A DNA stretch of 64,000 nucleotides, taken from NCBI GenBank assembly GCA_964517265.1, contig CAZFBS010000009.1, positions 1 through 64,000 on the forward strand. Direction: 5' to 3'. This DNA is from REEP01 sp964517265. Lineage in GTDB: Bacteria > Pseudomonadota > Alphaproteobacteria > Rhodospirillales > Defluviicoccaceae. Under the pieces are notes generated by a model. That model made no database searches. It saw only the letters and a list, made by a program, of their open reading frames with translations, and was not told the origin of the DNA. The translations under genes and the position numbers were made by a program. Every line of letters starts with the position of its first letter. Position 1 is the stretch's first letter. Shown piece by piece: positions 9,607-18,342 of this stretch.

Positions 9607-11568
9607 ATGTCGATCCTTGTTGTGTTCCTGCCGCTGCTGGGTGCGATCGTCGCCGGTGCACTCGCGCTCCTCGGCGCCGTCGGCGGCGAGGAGCGGACCC
9701 AGCGCTTCAAGGCTCCCGCACAGTGGATTACGTGCGGTGCGATGCTCGTGTCCGCGGCATTGGCGGTGCTGGTGTTCATCGATGTCGCCGTGCGCGGCAA
9801 CGCTGGCGACGTGCGCCTGTTCACCTGGATCGCCTCCGGTGCGATGGAGGTATCCTGGTCGCTCAAGCTGGACACGCTGAGCGCGGTGATGATGGCGGTG
9901 GTGAGCGTCGTCTCGGCGATGGTTCATGTCTATTCGGTCGGCTACATGGCGCATGATCCGGGGGTGCCCCGGTTCATGGCGTATCTCAACCTGTTTACCT
10001 TCTTCATGCTGATGCTGGTGACAGCCGACAACCTCTTGCAGCTGTTTTTCGGCTGGGAAGGGGTCGGTCTCGCCTCCTATCTGCTGATCGGATTCTGGTA
10101 CGACCGGCCAAGCGCCAACGCCGCGGCGATCAAGGCGTTTGTCGTCAACCGGATTGGCGACTTCGGATTTCTTCTCGGCATCCTGGCGACCTTCGTGCTG
10201 TTCCAGTCGATTCACCTCGACACCATTTTCGCCGCCGCGCCGGCACAGGCGGAGACAATGCTGTCGGTGTTCGGCGGCGAGTACCATGCTCTCACCGTGA
10301 TCAGCCTGCTCCTGTTCATCGGCGCGATGGGGAAATCGGCCCAGCTTGGGCTGCACACATGGTTGCCCGACGCGATGGAGGGTCCAACTCCGGTTTCCGC
10401 GTTGATTCATGCGGCGACGATGGTGACCGCGGGCGTGTTCCTGGTGGCGCGTTTCTCTCCCTTCTTCGAGCATTCCGCACTGGCACTTACGGTTGTCACT
10501 TTCATCGGCGCGTCCACTGCCATTTTCGCGGCGACGGTCGCCTGTACCCAGACCGACATCAAGCGCGTGATCGCCTATTCGACCTGCTCGCAGCTGGGCT
10601 ACATGTTCTTCGCCTGCGGCGTCTCGGCGTACTCGGCGGGAATCTTCCACCTGATGACGCACGCCTTCTTCAAGGCGTTGCTGTTTCTCGGGGCCGGGGC
10701 GGTCATCCACGCCATGTCCAACGAGCAGGACATGCGACGGATGGGCGGCCTGTGGAAGCTGATCCCGGTGACGTATGTGTTGATGTGGATCGGCTCGCTG
10801 GCGCTGGCGGGGATCTGGCCTTTCGCCGGCTTTTACTCCAAGGACATCATTCTGGAGGCGGCTTACGCGGCGCATACCGGCATCGGCCAGTATGCGTTCT
10901 GGATGGGGCTGCTGGCCGCGTTCCTGACCGCGTTCTACTCATGGCGTCTTTTGATCATGACGTTCCACGGCGCTCCCCGGGCGGACGATCACACCATGGC
11001 GCATGTCCACGAATCGCCGGCGGTGATGCTGGTTCCCCTTGGCGTGCTTGCGCTCGGCGCGGTGGTTGCCGGGTTTGCCGGCTACCAAGCGTTCGTCGGC
11101 GATGACTGGCGCGCGTTCTGGGGCGCCTCCTTGTTCGTGCTGCCGGAACACAACGTATTGGAAGAGGCACATCACGTGCCGGCGTGGGTGGTGCTCTCGC
11201 CGCTGATCGCGGCACTGTTGGGGATCGCGCTGGCGGTCGTGATGTACGCGCTCAAGCCCGATCTGCCGCGCGTCCTGGCCGAACGGTTCCGTGCCATCTA
11301 TCTCTTCCTTCTCAACAAGTGGTACTTCGACGAGTTGTACAACGCGCTGTTCGTTCGGCCCTCGTTCCAGATCGGGCGGGGACTGTGGAAGGGCGGCGAC
11401 GGTTTCGTCATTGACGGGTTCGGCCCCGACGGAATCGCGGCGGTCACAAGCGACCTCGCCCAGCGCGCGCGGCGGCTGCAGACGGGCTATGTGTACCATT
11501 ACGCCTTTGCCATGCTGGTCGGGCTCGTCGTCATCATCACCGCCTATCTGCTTTACTGGGGCCTCTAG
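9607..11568 (+). CDS. nuoL: NADH-quinone oxidoreductase subunit L
   Basis: A 653-residue antiporter-like proton-pumping subunit of complex I (ND5 counterpart). Many hydrophobic helices are visible, with the family hallmark FFGWEGVGLASYLLIGFWY near residue 148, whose Glu belongs to the proton channel. HTWLPDAMEGPTPVSALIHAATMV follows near residue 252. The C-terminal extension contains the long lateral helix region. It ends immediately before the nuoM ATG, with no intergenic base. Confidence 0.97.
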   Translation: MSILVVFLPLLGAIVAGALALLGAVGGEERTQRFKAPAQWITCGAMLVSAALAVLVFIDVAVRGNAGDVRLFTWIASGAMEVSWSLKLDTLSAVMMAVVSVVSAMVHVYSVGYMAHDPGVPRFMAYLNLFTFFMLMLVTADNLLQLFFGWEGVGLASYLLIGFWYDRPSANAAAIKAFVVNRIGDFGFLLGILATFVLFQSIHLDTIFAAAPAQAETMLSVFGGEYHALTVISLLLFIGAMGKSAQLGLHTWLPDAMEGPTPVSALIHAATMVTAGVFLVARFSPFFEHSALALTVVTFIGASTAIFAATVACTQTDIKRVIAYSTCSQLGYMFFACGVSAYSAGIFHLMTHAFFKALLFLGAGAVIHAMSNEQDMRRMGGLWKLIPVTYVLMWIGSLALAGIWPFAGFYSKDIILEAAYAAHTGIGQYAFWMGLLAAFLTAFYSWRLLIMTFHGAPRADDHTMAHVHESPAVMLVPLGVLALGAVVAGFAGYQAFVGDDWRAFWGASLFVLPEHNVLEEAHHVPAWVVLSPLIAALLGIALAVVMYALKPDLPRVLAERFRAIYLFLLNKWYFDELYNALFVRPSFQIGRGLWKGGDGFVIDGFGPDGIAAVTSDLAQRARRLQTGYVYHYAFAMLVGLVVIITAYLLYWGL

Positions 11569-13080
11569 ATGGATCTGCCGATCCTGTCTCTGATTACGTT
11601 CCTGCCCCTCGCGGGCGCGGCCTTTATCATGGTCGTGCGCGGCGAGCCTGCGGTCGTTGCACGCAACGTGCGCTGGGTGGCGCTGTGGACTTCGCTGATT
11701 GTCCTCGTGCTGTCGATCGGGGTTTGGATGGCGTTCGATACGCAGGCGCCGGGATTCCAGTTCGTCGAGCGGGCCACCTGGATGCCCGGGCTCAACATCG
11801 CCTACCACATGGGCGTGGACGGCATCTCGCTGCCGTTCATCCTGCTGTCGGCGGTACTGACGCCGATCTGCATCGTCGCCAGCTGGACCAGCATCAGCGA
11901 TCGGGTCAAGGAGTACATGGTCGCGTTCCTGGTCATGGAAACGATGATGATCGGCATGTTCTGCGCGCTCGATCTGATTCTTTTCTATGTCTTCTTCGAG
12001 GCGACCTTGATTCCGATGTTCCTCATCATTGGGGTCTGGGGCGGGCCACGGCGCGTCTATGCGGCGTTTAAGTTCTTCCTCTATACGCTTGCGGGCTCGG
12101 TGCTGATGTTGCTGGCCATGCTGACGATGGTCATTGTCGCCGACACCACCGACATCCCGACATTGCTTGCCTACGATTTCCCCCGGCAGTTGCAGACTTG
12201 GCTGTGGCTGGCGTTCCTCGCCTCTTTTGCGGTGAAGGTGCCGATGTGGCCGGTGCACACCTGGCTGCCCGATGCCCACGTGGAAGCGCCGACGGCGGGC
12301 TCGGTGATCCTCGCCGGCGTGCTCCTGAAGTTTGGCGGGTACGGCTTCCTCCGTTTCTCGCTGCCGATGTTTCCGGAAGCCTCGATCACCTTCGCGCCGC
12401 TCATTTTCGGGCTGAGCATCATCGCGATCATCTATACCTCGCTGGTGGCGCTGGCCCAGGAGGACATGAAGAAGCTGATTGCGTACTCCTCGGTCGCGCA
12501 CATGGGCTTCGTGACCATCGGGGCGTTCACGATGACGACTCAGGGCCTTGAAGGGGCCATTTTCCAGATGATCAGTCATGGCGTCGTCTCGGCCGCGTTG
12601 TTTCTGATCGTCGGTGTCGTTTACGACCGGATGCACTCCCGCGAGATCTCGTCCTACGGCGGGCTCGTGCATCGGATGCCGATTTACGCAGCGGTGTTCA
12701 TGCTGTTCATGCTCGCGTCCGTCGGGCTGCCCGGCACCAGCGGGTTCGTCGGAGAGTTTCTCGTCATGGTCGGCGCCTTCACGGTCGATTCCTGGATTGC
12801 GGCGTTCGCCGCTCTCGGTATCATCCTGGGCGCGGCCTATATGCTCTATCTGTATCGACGCGTGGTCCTCGGCGCGCTGACAAAGGACTCCCTCAAGCGC
12901 ATCACCGATTTGAGCCCACGCGAGATTGCCGTGTTCGCCCCCTTGGTGGTGCTGGTGCTGTGGATGGGAATCTACCCGTCCACCTTCCTCGACATGATGC
13001 ATGTCTCGGTCGACAACCTCGTCAACCGGCTTGAGCTTGCCCGCGCCGGTCTCGAAGCCGTCAACGTCGCGGGGCAGTAA
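11569..13080 (+). CDS. nuoM: NADH-quinone oxidoreductase subunit M
   Basis: A 503-residue antiporter-like subunit of complex I (ND4 counterpart). Signature elements are the early MGVDGISLPFILLSA, FEATLIPMFLIIGVWGG near residue 144 with the conserved membrane Glu, and HTWLPDAHVEAPTAGSVILAG near residue 229. It abuts nuoL directly and is followed by nuoN after 29 bp. Confidence 0.97.
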   Translation: MDLPILSLITFLPLAGAAFIMVVRGEPAVVARNVRWVALWTSLIVLVLSIGVWMAFDTQAPGFQFVERATWMPGLNIAYHMGVDGISLPFILLSAVLTPICIVASWTSISDRVKEYMVAFLVMETMMIGMFCALDLILFYVFFEATLIPMFLIIGVWGGPRRVYAAFKFFLYTLAGSVLMLLAMLTMVIVADTTDIPTLLAYDFPRQLQTWLWLAFLASFAVKVPMWPVHTWLPDAHVEAPTAGSVILAGVLLKFGGYGFLRFSLPMFPEASITFAPLIFGLSIIAIIYTSLVALAQEDMKKLIAYSSVAHMGFVTIGAFTMTTQGLEGAIFQMISHGVVSAALFLIVGVVYDRMHSREISSYGGLVHRMPIYAAVFMLFMLASVGLPGTSGFVGEFLVMVGAFTVDSWIAAFAALGIILGAAYMLYLYRRVVLGALTKDSLKRITDLSPREIAVFAPLVVLVLWMGIYPSTFLDMMHVSVDNLVNRLELARAGLEAVNVAGQ

Positions 13081-13109
13081 GCCCGCCGACCTTTGGGGAC
13101 ATTTCAGGA

Positions 13110-14591
13110 ATGCCAATCAGCCCCTTTCCCGATCTTTTTCCGGCACTTCCGGAGATCTTCCTGATCGTCACGGCGATGGGACTGCTGCTCTTGGGCGTTT
13201 GGCATGTGGAACCGGACTCCCCAGGGCAGGCTCCGTCCGCCCGGCTGATTTCGCGACTGGGCCTTTTGCTGCTGGTCGTGGCGATCGTGCTGGTCCTGAT
13301 CGTCGGTGCACGAGAGCCCCTCATCTCGTTCGGCGGCATGTTCGTCGTCAACGAGTTTGTCGTGTTCTTCAAAGTCCTCGTGCTGATCGCGGCCGCCGTG
13401 TCTTTGTTCATTGCGCAGGACTACCTGGAACTTCACAACACCTCGCGATTCGAATTCACCGTGCTGATGATGTTCGCCTCCGTCGGCATGTTGATGATGA
13501 TCTCGGCGAACGATTTTCTGGCGCTGTACATCGGCCTCGAATTGCAGAGTCTCTGCCTTTACGTTCTTGCCGCGTTCCAGCGCAACGACGTGAGATCGTC
13601 GGAGGCGGGGCTCAAGTACTTCGTTCTCAGCGCATTGGCGTCGGGCCTGCTCCTTTATGGGATCTCGCTCATTTACGGCTTCGCCGGCGCGACCAATTTC
13701 GATGCTCTTGCCATCGCCTTCCAGGACTATGCCGGCGCGGCGCCGCCGGTCGGCCTGATTACCGGTTTGGTTTTCATCCTGTCCGGGTTGGCTTTCAAAA
13801 TATCCGCAGTCCCGTTCCATATGTGGACGCCGGACGTCTACGACGGGGCACCGACCCCCACCACCGCATTCTTCTCGGTCGGTCCCAAGCTGGCCGCGGT
13901 CGCTCTCTTGCTCCGGGTGATGATGGATCCGTTTGCCGATCTCGTCGGTCAATGGCAGCAGATCATCATTCTGATCTCGATCGGCTCGATGGTTCTGGGT
14001 GCGCTCGGGGCAATCGGGCAGACGAACATCAAACGGCTGATGGCGTACAGTTCCATCGGCAACGTGGGTTATGCGCTGATCGGCCTCGCTGCGGGTACCA
14101 GTGCCGGCATCAGCAGCGTGATGATCTACATGGCAATCTATCTGGTCACCAACCTCGGCGCCTTCACCTGCATTCTCAGCATGCGCCGCCGCGACAAGAT
14201 GGTCGTCGGCATCGCCGATCTGGCCGGCCTCTCCAAGACCCATCCCGGAATGGCGCTGGCGATGGCGATCTTTATGTTCTCGCTGGCGGGCATCCCGCCG
14301 TTGGCCGGATTTTTCGCGAAGGTCTATGTGTTCTTCGCGGCGATGGACGCGGGGCTATGGGCGCTGGCCATCGTCGGCGTGCTGACCTCGGTGGTGGGCG
14401 CGTTCTACTATCTGCGCATCGTCAAGGTCATGTACTTCGACGAAGTGACGCAGCCGCTCGATCGTGCGATCGGGCGCGATGTCGGTGTTGTGATGCTGAG
14501 CGCCGGTGCGGTCGTCCTGTTCTTTTTCGTCTATCCGGAGCCGCTCGTGGCCAGCGCTGCAGACGCCGCCGTGTCCTTATTCACGCGGTAA
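13110..14591 (+). CDS. nuoN: NADH-quinone oxidoreductase subunit N
   Basis: A 493-residue antiporter-like subunit of complex I (ND2 counterpart), about 14 hydrophobic helices. The conserved LYIGLELQSLCLYVL (residues about 135-149) and FHMWTPDVYDGAPTPTTAF (about 236) identify it. It completes the nuoA-N set in the canonical order. The last base of its TAA is the first base of the birA ATG (TAATG at 14589-14593). Confidence 0.97.
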   Translation: MPISPFPDLFPALPEIFLIVTAMGLLLLGVWHVEPDSPGQAPSARLISRLGLLLLVVAIVLVLIVGAREPLISFGGMFVVNEFVVFFKVLVLIAAAVSLFIAQDYLELHNTSRFEFTVLMMFASVGMLMMISANDFLALYIGLELQSLCLYVLAAFQRNDVRSSEAGLKYFVLSALASGLLLYGISLIYGFAGATNFDALAIAFQDYAGAAPPVGLITGLVFILSGLAFKISAVPFHMWTPDVYDGAPTPTTAFFSVGPKLAAVALLLRVMMDPFADLVGQWQQIIILISIGSMVLGALGAIGQTNIKRLMAYSSIGNVGYALIGLAAGTSAGISSVMIYMAIYLVTNLGAFTCILSMRRRDKMVVGIADLAGLSKTHPGMALAMAIFMFSLAGIPPLAGFFAKVYVFFAAMDAGLWALAIVGVLTSVVGAFYYLRIVKVMYFDEVTQPLDRAIGRDVGVVMLSAGAVVLFFFVYPEPLVASAADAAVSLFTR

Positions 14592-15355
14592 TGGCAGCCG
14601 GGGCCAACCTTCCCGATTTCTTTCTTCCGATCCTGCTGGACGGCGTTGACTCGACCAGCGCGGAGGCCGCGCGCCGGGCTCGCGAGGGCGCACCGGAAGG
14701 AACGCTGGTCTGGGCTGAGGCGCAGAGCGCGGGTCGCGGCCGGCGCGGAAGGGTCTGGTTGTCACCGCCGGGCAACCTTTACTGCTCGCTGGTGGTGCGA
14801 CCGGCCTGCCCGGCGGCGCAAGCTGTTCAACTCGGATTCATCGCCGGCCTCGCCGTGGCGAAGACGGCGGAAGGCTCTTTGCCGCCGGAGCGGCGCGTCT
14901 GCTGCAAATGGCCCAACGACGTTCTTGTCGGCGGCCGCAAAGTGGCCGGTGTGCTGCTTGACGCGTCCTCGGCGGCGGACGGCCGCTGCGAGTGGGTCGT
15001 CATCGGGATGGGCATCAATGTGCGCTGGCATCCGGGACCTGACGAAGCGGATTTTCCGGCAAGCTCGCTGGCAGCCGAGGGCGCCGATCGCAGCGAGCCG
15101 GCGCGTTTTCTGGAGCTCCTGGCACCCCACCTGCACGATGGCCTCGAGCGGTGGCGCGGGCAGGGTTTCGCTGCGGTGCGCGAGGAGTGGCTTCGACGGG
15201 CGTTCGGCTTGCATCAGGAGATGACCGTACGTCTTCACGACCGCGTGCTCAGCGGGACCTTCGCCGGGCTGGATGAATTCGGGGCGATGGTGCTGACCTG
15301 TGCCGACGGAACCCACGTGGTGACGGCGGGAGACGTGCTCTCGGCGCGCGCCTGA
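14591..15355 (+). CDS. birA: Biotin--[acetyl-CoA-carboxylase] ligase
   Basis: A 254-residue biotin protein ligase, which activates biotin as biotinyl-AMP and attaches it to a lysine of biotin carboxyl carrier proteins. The ATP/biotin-binding motif AGRGRRGRVW (about residues 48-57) and KWPNDVLV (about 102) are visible. There is no N-terminal helix-turn-helix, so it is the monofunctional type and not a repressor. The frame is open far upstream over nuoN, but ATG 14591 gives the standard start. Adjacent coaX makes the usual nuoN-birA-coaX arrangement of alphaproteobacteria. Confidence 0.93.
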   Translation: MAAGANLPDFFLPILLDGVDSTSAEAARRAREGAPEGTLVWAEAQSAGRGRRGRVWLSPPGNLYCSLVVRPACPAAQAVQLGFIAGLAVAKTAEGSLPPERRVCCKWPNDVLVGGRKVAGVLLDASSAADGRCEWVVIGMGINVRWHPGPDEADFPASSLAAEGADRSEPARFLELLAPHLHDGLERWRGQGFAAVREEWLRRAFGLHQEMTVRLHDRVLSGTFAGLDEFGAMVLTCADGTHVVTAGDVLSARA

Positions 15356-15377
15356 CAAGAAGAACGGACTGGAAATA

Positions 15378-16166
15378 ATGCTGCTGGCGATCGATTGCGG
15401 GAACACCAACATCGTTTTTGCCATCTTCGACGAGGCCGGCTGCCTGCGCGGAGAATGGCGCTCGTCGACCAACGTCAACAGGACCGCCGACGAAATCGGG
15501 GTCTGGTTGACGCAGGTGATGACGATCGGCGAGCTCGATCCCCGCCAGATCAACGCGGCGATCATCGCGACCGTGGTGCCGGCCGTTCTTTTCAACCTTC
15601 GCGTGATGTGTCGGCGTTATTTCAAATGTCAGGCGCTTGTGGTCGGATCGCCGGATGTCGACCTTGGCATTCAGATTTCCGTGGACAGACCGGAGGAGGT
15701 CGGGGCGGATCGGCTGGTGAACGCGGTGGCGGCACGGGACGAGTACGGCGGGCCCCTCGTCATCGTGGATTTCGGCACCGCAACGACGTTCGACGTTGTC
15801 GACCAGAGCGGGAGCTATCTCGGCGGCGCGATCTGTCCAGGGGTCAATTTGTCGCTTGAGGTTTTGCATATGGCCGCGGCTCAGTTGCCGCGGGTTGCGA
15901 TCGGGCGGCCGGAGAGGGTGATCGGCAAGAACACTATCCAGGCGATGCGATCGGGAATTTTCTGGGGCTATGTTGGGCTGATCGAAGGCATGGTGATGCG
16001 CATCAGCGAGGAACTGGGGATGGAAGTCACCGCCATCGCCACCGGGGGGCTGTCGGTGCTGTTCACCGAGTGCACGCCGATCCTCAAGCATGCCGATCCG
16101 GACCTGACGCTGAAGGGACTGCTGGCGCTGCACCGGCGAAACGTGGGCAAGCTCGCAGGCGGTTGA
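15378..16166 (+). CDS. coaX: Type III pantothenate kinase
   Basis: A 262-residue CoaX-type pantothenate kinase, which catalyses the first committed step of coenzyme A synthesis (pantothenate to 4'-phosphopantothenate). The ASKHA-fold phosphate-1 motif DCGNTN is at residues 6-11. GADRLVNAVAA (about residue 109) and DFGTATTFD (about 131) are the other family hallmarks. GAACGGACTGGAAATA precedes the ATG. The ribonuclease J gene that commonly follows coaX in alphaproteobacteria is absent here. Confidence 0.95.
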   Translation: MLLAIDCGNTNIVFAIFDEAGCLRGEWRSSTNVNRTADEIGVWLTQVMTIGELDPRQINAAIIATVVPAVLFNLRVMCRRYFKCQALVVGSPDVDLGIQISVDRPEEVGADRLVNAVAARDEYGGPLVIVDFGTATTFDVVDQSGSYLGGAICPGVNLSLEVLHMAAAQLPRVAIGRPERVIGKNTIQAMRSGIFWGYVGLIEGMVMRISEELGMEVTAIATGGLSVLFTECTPILKHADPDLTLKGLLALHRRNVGKLAGG

Positions 16167-16341
16167 TCGCGTTTCACGCCTCGCCGATGCTCTCGGAGAA
16201 CCGCGAGCAGCTAACGCGTTTCCGATGATCGGCATAAAGGAATCGACGGTTTGGCCGCGACACCTATTATAAACCTGCGGTGATTGGGAACCGGGTTCCC
16301 TTGGGTATTTCCTTGGAGAAGCGGGCGGGAAGCGTGACGGG
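16167..16341 (+). promoter_or_regulatory. Possible promoter and palindrome upstream of the DUF1467 gene
   Basis: Non-coding gap between coaX and the DUF1467 gene. A fair -10 (TATTAT, 16265-16270) lies 16 bases after TCGACG (16243-16248). Just downstream, 16286-16300 is a perfect palindrome, GGGAACC-G-GGTTCCC, 41 bases before the ATG. Position and symmetry suggest an operator or a short mRNA hairpin. No known site is recognised, so this is inference. Confidence 0.35.
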
Positions 16342-16578
16342 ATGGGGTGGATCAGCGGCGTTGCCGTCTATTTCATTATCTGGTGGGTTGTCATCTTTGC
16401 CGTTCTGCCGTGGGGTGCGCAACCCACCGCCAACGATGACCTGATCGAAGGTCAGGAACCGGGCGCGCCGGGTAAACCGCGACTGTTGGTGAAGATGGTT
16501 GCGACCACGCTGGTGGCCGGTGTGGTTTGGGGGATTGTCTACCTGATCATCGAATATGGAGGGATCTCGCTCCGCTGA
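16342..16578 (+). CDS. DUF1467 family small membrane protein
   Basis: A 78-residue protein with two hydrophobic segments (about residues 5-24 and 50-73) joined by a polar loop. The element VYFIIWWVVIFAVLPWGA matches the DUF1467 family, which is widespread in alphaproteobacteria and usually encoded between the birA/coaX/ribonuclease J group and proS. Its function is unknown. Here the neighbour upstream is coaX and proS is 3.2 kb downstream, so the normal adjacency is interrupted. Confidence 0.85.
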   Translation: MGWISGVAVYFIIWWVVIFAVLPWGAQPTANDDLIEGQEPGAPGKPRLLVKMVATTLVAGVVWGIVYLIIEYGGISLR

Positions 16579-16844
16579 GGTTTCGGAACGGCCCAGGGAT
16601 GGCGGTCGGGCAACCTTCGATTCCATCCGGCAGAACGGCCGGAGACGTCATTGGCCGGATCGAGCGATGCGGAGGGCGGGCCACGCTTTACGTTGAACCC
16701 GCCTCCGTCGTGCGGCGCCTTGGAGACGAAAGGGGCGTATTCTGCCGCATCGAGCGTAGTAACGTATTTCCCGGGAGCACCAAGGAATCCGGCGGATGAC
16801 GCTTCGCCTGCGCCCGTCCTATGGCGCCGCATCGCAATACGGCG
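16579..16844. other. Intergenic stretch without a supported gene
   Basis: 266 bases between the DUF1467 gene and the convergent small minus-strand gene. Short frames are open on both strands, but none has a convincing ribosome site, recognisable family sequence or hydrophobic pattern. No clear terminator hairpin was seen. Confidence 0.5.
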
Positions 16845-17075
16845 TCAGTGGGGAGCGGTCCAGGCGAACGCACCCGACTCGCCTTTGACATGGGTGTCGA
16901 ACAGATAGAGCATTCCTCCATAGCTCAAGAAACTGACCGTAACCAAGGTCGCGATCGCGATCCAGCCACGAATTCCGTGGCGCCGCCGCCGTTGCGTTGC
17001 AGGGACAACCGCCTCCAATTCCGCGGGATCTGATGCAAGATCAACGGCAGCGCTCGAAGAATGAGTGTAGTCCAT
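16845..17075 (-). CDS. Hypothetical small single-pass membrane protein
   Basis: A 76-residue frame. The N-terminal 32 residues are polar and acidic, then RRRRHGIRG leads into one hydrophobic segment (about residues 41-62), followed by a short polar tail. The arginines before the helix suggest the N-terminus stays in the cytoplasm. ATG 17075 has a weak GGATTGG upstream. A GTG at 17108 adds 11 residues and has AGGGGG nearby, but too close. No family is recognised. It is the only minus-strand gene in the first 41 kb. Confidence 0.45.
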   Translation of the reverse strand: MDYTHSSSAAVDLASDPAELEAVVPATQRRRRHGIRGWIAIATLVTVSFLSYGGMLYLFDTHVKGESGAFAWTAPH

Positions 17076-17427
17076 GCTATTACCAATCCGATGTAATTGC
17101 TTTTCCACTTCCCCCTATGGTAGTGACGCGCATATTGCGCGATCATGGGTTGAAGTTAAACCCCCACTGGGGGTAGAACATGCAGTTATATAGGGAGATA
17201 TTCGTTAATTGCATCTTAGGGTTGTCGCTGTCTCTGGTGCACGGGGGCTTCTCGCAGCAGCCTGATCTTGATTCGCTTCCGCACCGGGGAGGGGGGCGTC
17301 CCTGCGAGTGTGGCCAGCGGGGAGGCCCCCGGCGGCACACAGGCCGGCGCCGGCGGCGCGTCCTCCCTCCCGGCGCCGTGTTCCCGCGGTGGAGCGGGGT
17401 GCGGTCTCGCCGGGGAGAGACGCGCCG
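17076..17427. other. AT-rich to GC-rich upstream region of the glycosyltransferase gene
   Basis: 352 bases without a supported gene. The first part (about 17080-17240) is clearly more AT-rich than its surroundings; the second part is very G+C-rich, and frames open there look like composition artefacts. It contains the dyad listed at 17150-17179. No repeat or transposon end was found. Confidence 0.5.
17150..17179 (+). promoter_or_regulatory. Possible promoter with G/C dyad in the spacer
   Basis: TTGAAG (17150-17155) and TAGAAC (17174-17179) are separated by 18 bases. The spacer holds the dyad ACCCCC-ACT-GGGGGT (17160-17174) inside otherwise AT-rich DNA. A dyad between -35 and -10 is the layout used by MerR-type activators, but the spacer is not the extended 19-20 bases. 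Tentative. Confidence 0.25.
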
Positions 17428-18342
17428 TTGATTTCCGTCGTCATCGTGAACTACAACGCCGGCTCCCTGCTGGCGGCGTGCGTGGATGCGGCCCTGCCGC
17501 AAGTGGACGAGGTCGTGGTTATCGATAATGCCTCGTCCGATGACAGCCTCGCCCGGTTGACGGCGCGTTTTCCGGACGAGGCCAGGCTCCGGGTGATCCG
17601 CAACGAGAGGAATCGAGGGTTCGCCGCCGCCTGCAATCAGGGAGCGGCGGCGGCCGCGGGCGATGAGGTGATGTTTCTCAATCCCGATTGCGTCCTTGCG
17701 GCCGATTGCGTTTCGATTTTGCGGGAAACGCTGAGAGGGCAGGGGACGGGAGGCTCAAATACCAATTCGGACATCGGTATGGTGGGTGGCCTTCTGCTGA
17801 ATCCCGACGGCAGCGAGCAGGGCGGCGGGCGGCGGGCGATTCCGACCCCGTGGCGATCGTTCGTCCGGGCGTTCGGTCTTTGGCGGCTGGCCGATCGCTT
17901 CCCCCGCGTGTTCTTCGATTTTCATCTGCACAAACAGCCTCTGCCTGCGCATCCCCTTGAGGTGGAAGCAATATCCGGCGCCTGCATGCTGGTTGCGCGG
18001 CAGGCGATGGCAAAGGTCGGGCTGTGGGACGAAGGGTATTTCCTCCACTGCGAGGATCTCGATTGGTGCATGCGTTTTCGGGAGAACGGATACCGGATCA
18101 TGTTCGTGCCGAAGGCGCGGGTCGTTCACGCGCTCGGCGCGTGCGGGCGCGCCCGCCCTGTTTTCGTGGAGTGGCATAAGCACAAGGGAATGGTGCGATT
18201 CTATCGCAAGTTCTTCCGGGATCGCTATCCCGGCATTCTGATGGGGTTCGTCGTCTTCGCGGTCTGGATGCGGTTTGCCGCGAGCGCGGGATACCACGGC
18301 GTGCGTCGTGCCGGGCGCGCCTTGGGGATCGGACGTGGATAG
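17428..18342 (+). CDS. Family 2 glycosyltransferase (WbbL/rhamnosyltransferase-like)
   Basis: A 304-residue GT-A-fold glycosyltransferase (COG1216-like). It has the N-terminal SVVIVNYNAG strand, VVVIDNASSDDS, and FLNPDCV (about residues 84-90), where NPD replaces the metal-binding DxD in this subfamily. EGYFLHCEDLDWCMRF (about 206-221) supplies the acceptor-site ED motif. It probably transfers a nucleotide-sugar hexose to a surface glycan; donor and acceptor cannot be told. TTG 17428 is chosen because GGAGAG lies 9 bases upstream; GTG 17389 is an alternative. Its end overlaps the next gene by 8 bp. Confidence 0.82.
   Translation: MISVVIVNYNAGSLLAACVDAALPQVDEVVVIDNASSDDSLARLTARFPDEARLRVIRNERNRGFAAACNQGAAAAAGDEVMFLNPDCVLAADCVSILRETLRGQGTGGSNTNSDIGMVGGLLLNPDGSEQGGGRRAIPTPWRSFVRAFGLWRLADRFPRVFFDFHLHKQPLPAHPLEVEAISGACMLVARQAMAKVGLWDEGYFLHCEDLDWCMRFRENGYRIMFVPKARVVHALGACGRARPVFVEWHKHKGMVRFYRKFFRDRYPGILMGFVVFAVWMRFAASAGYHGVRRAGRALGIGRG

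Noticed and set aside
13001..14590. Long upstream extension of birA overlapping nuoN
   Set aside because: The extension is out of frame with nuoN and has no similarity to biotin ligases; ATG 14591 gives the normal length and a standard overlap.
16539..16832. Minus-strand frame of 97 codons after the DUF1467 gene
   Set aside because: No ribosome site, no hydrophobic pattern and no family resemblance; it overlaps the end of the DUF1467 gene.
17180..17431. Open frame of 83 codons before the glycosyltransferase gene
   Set aside because: It turns into Gly/Arg-rich sequence driven by G+C content, has no recognisable domain, and ends within the next gene's start.
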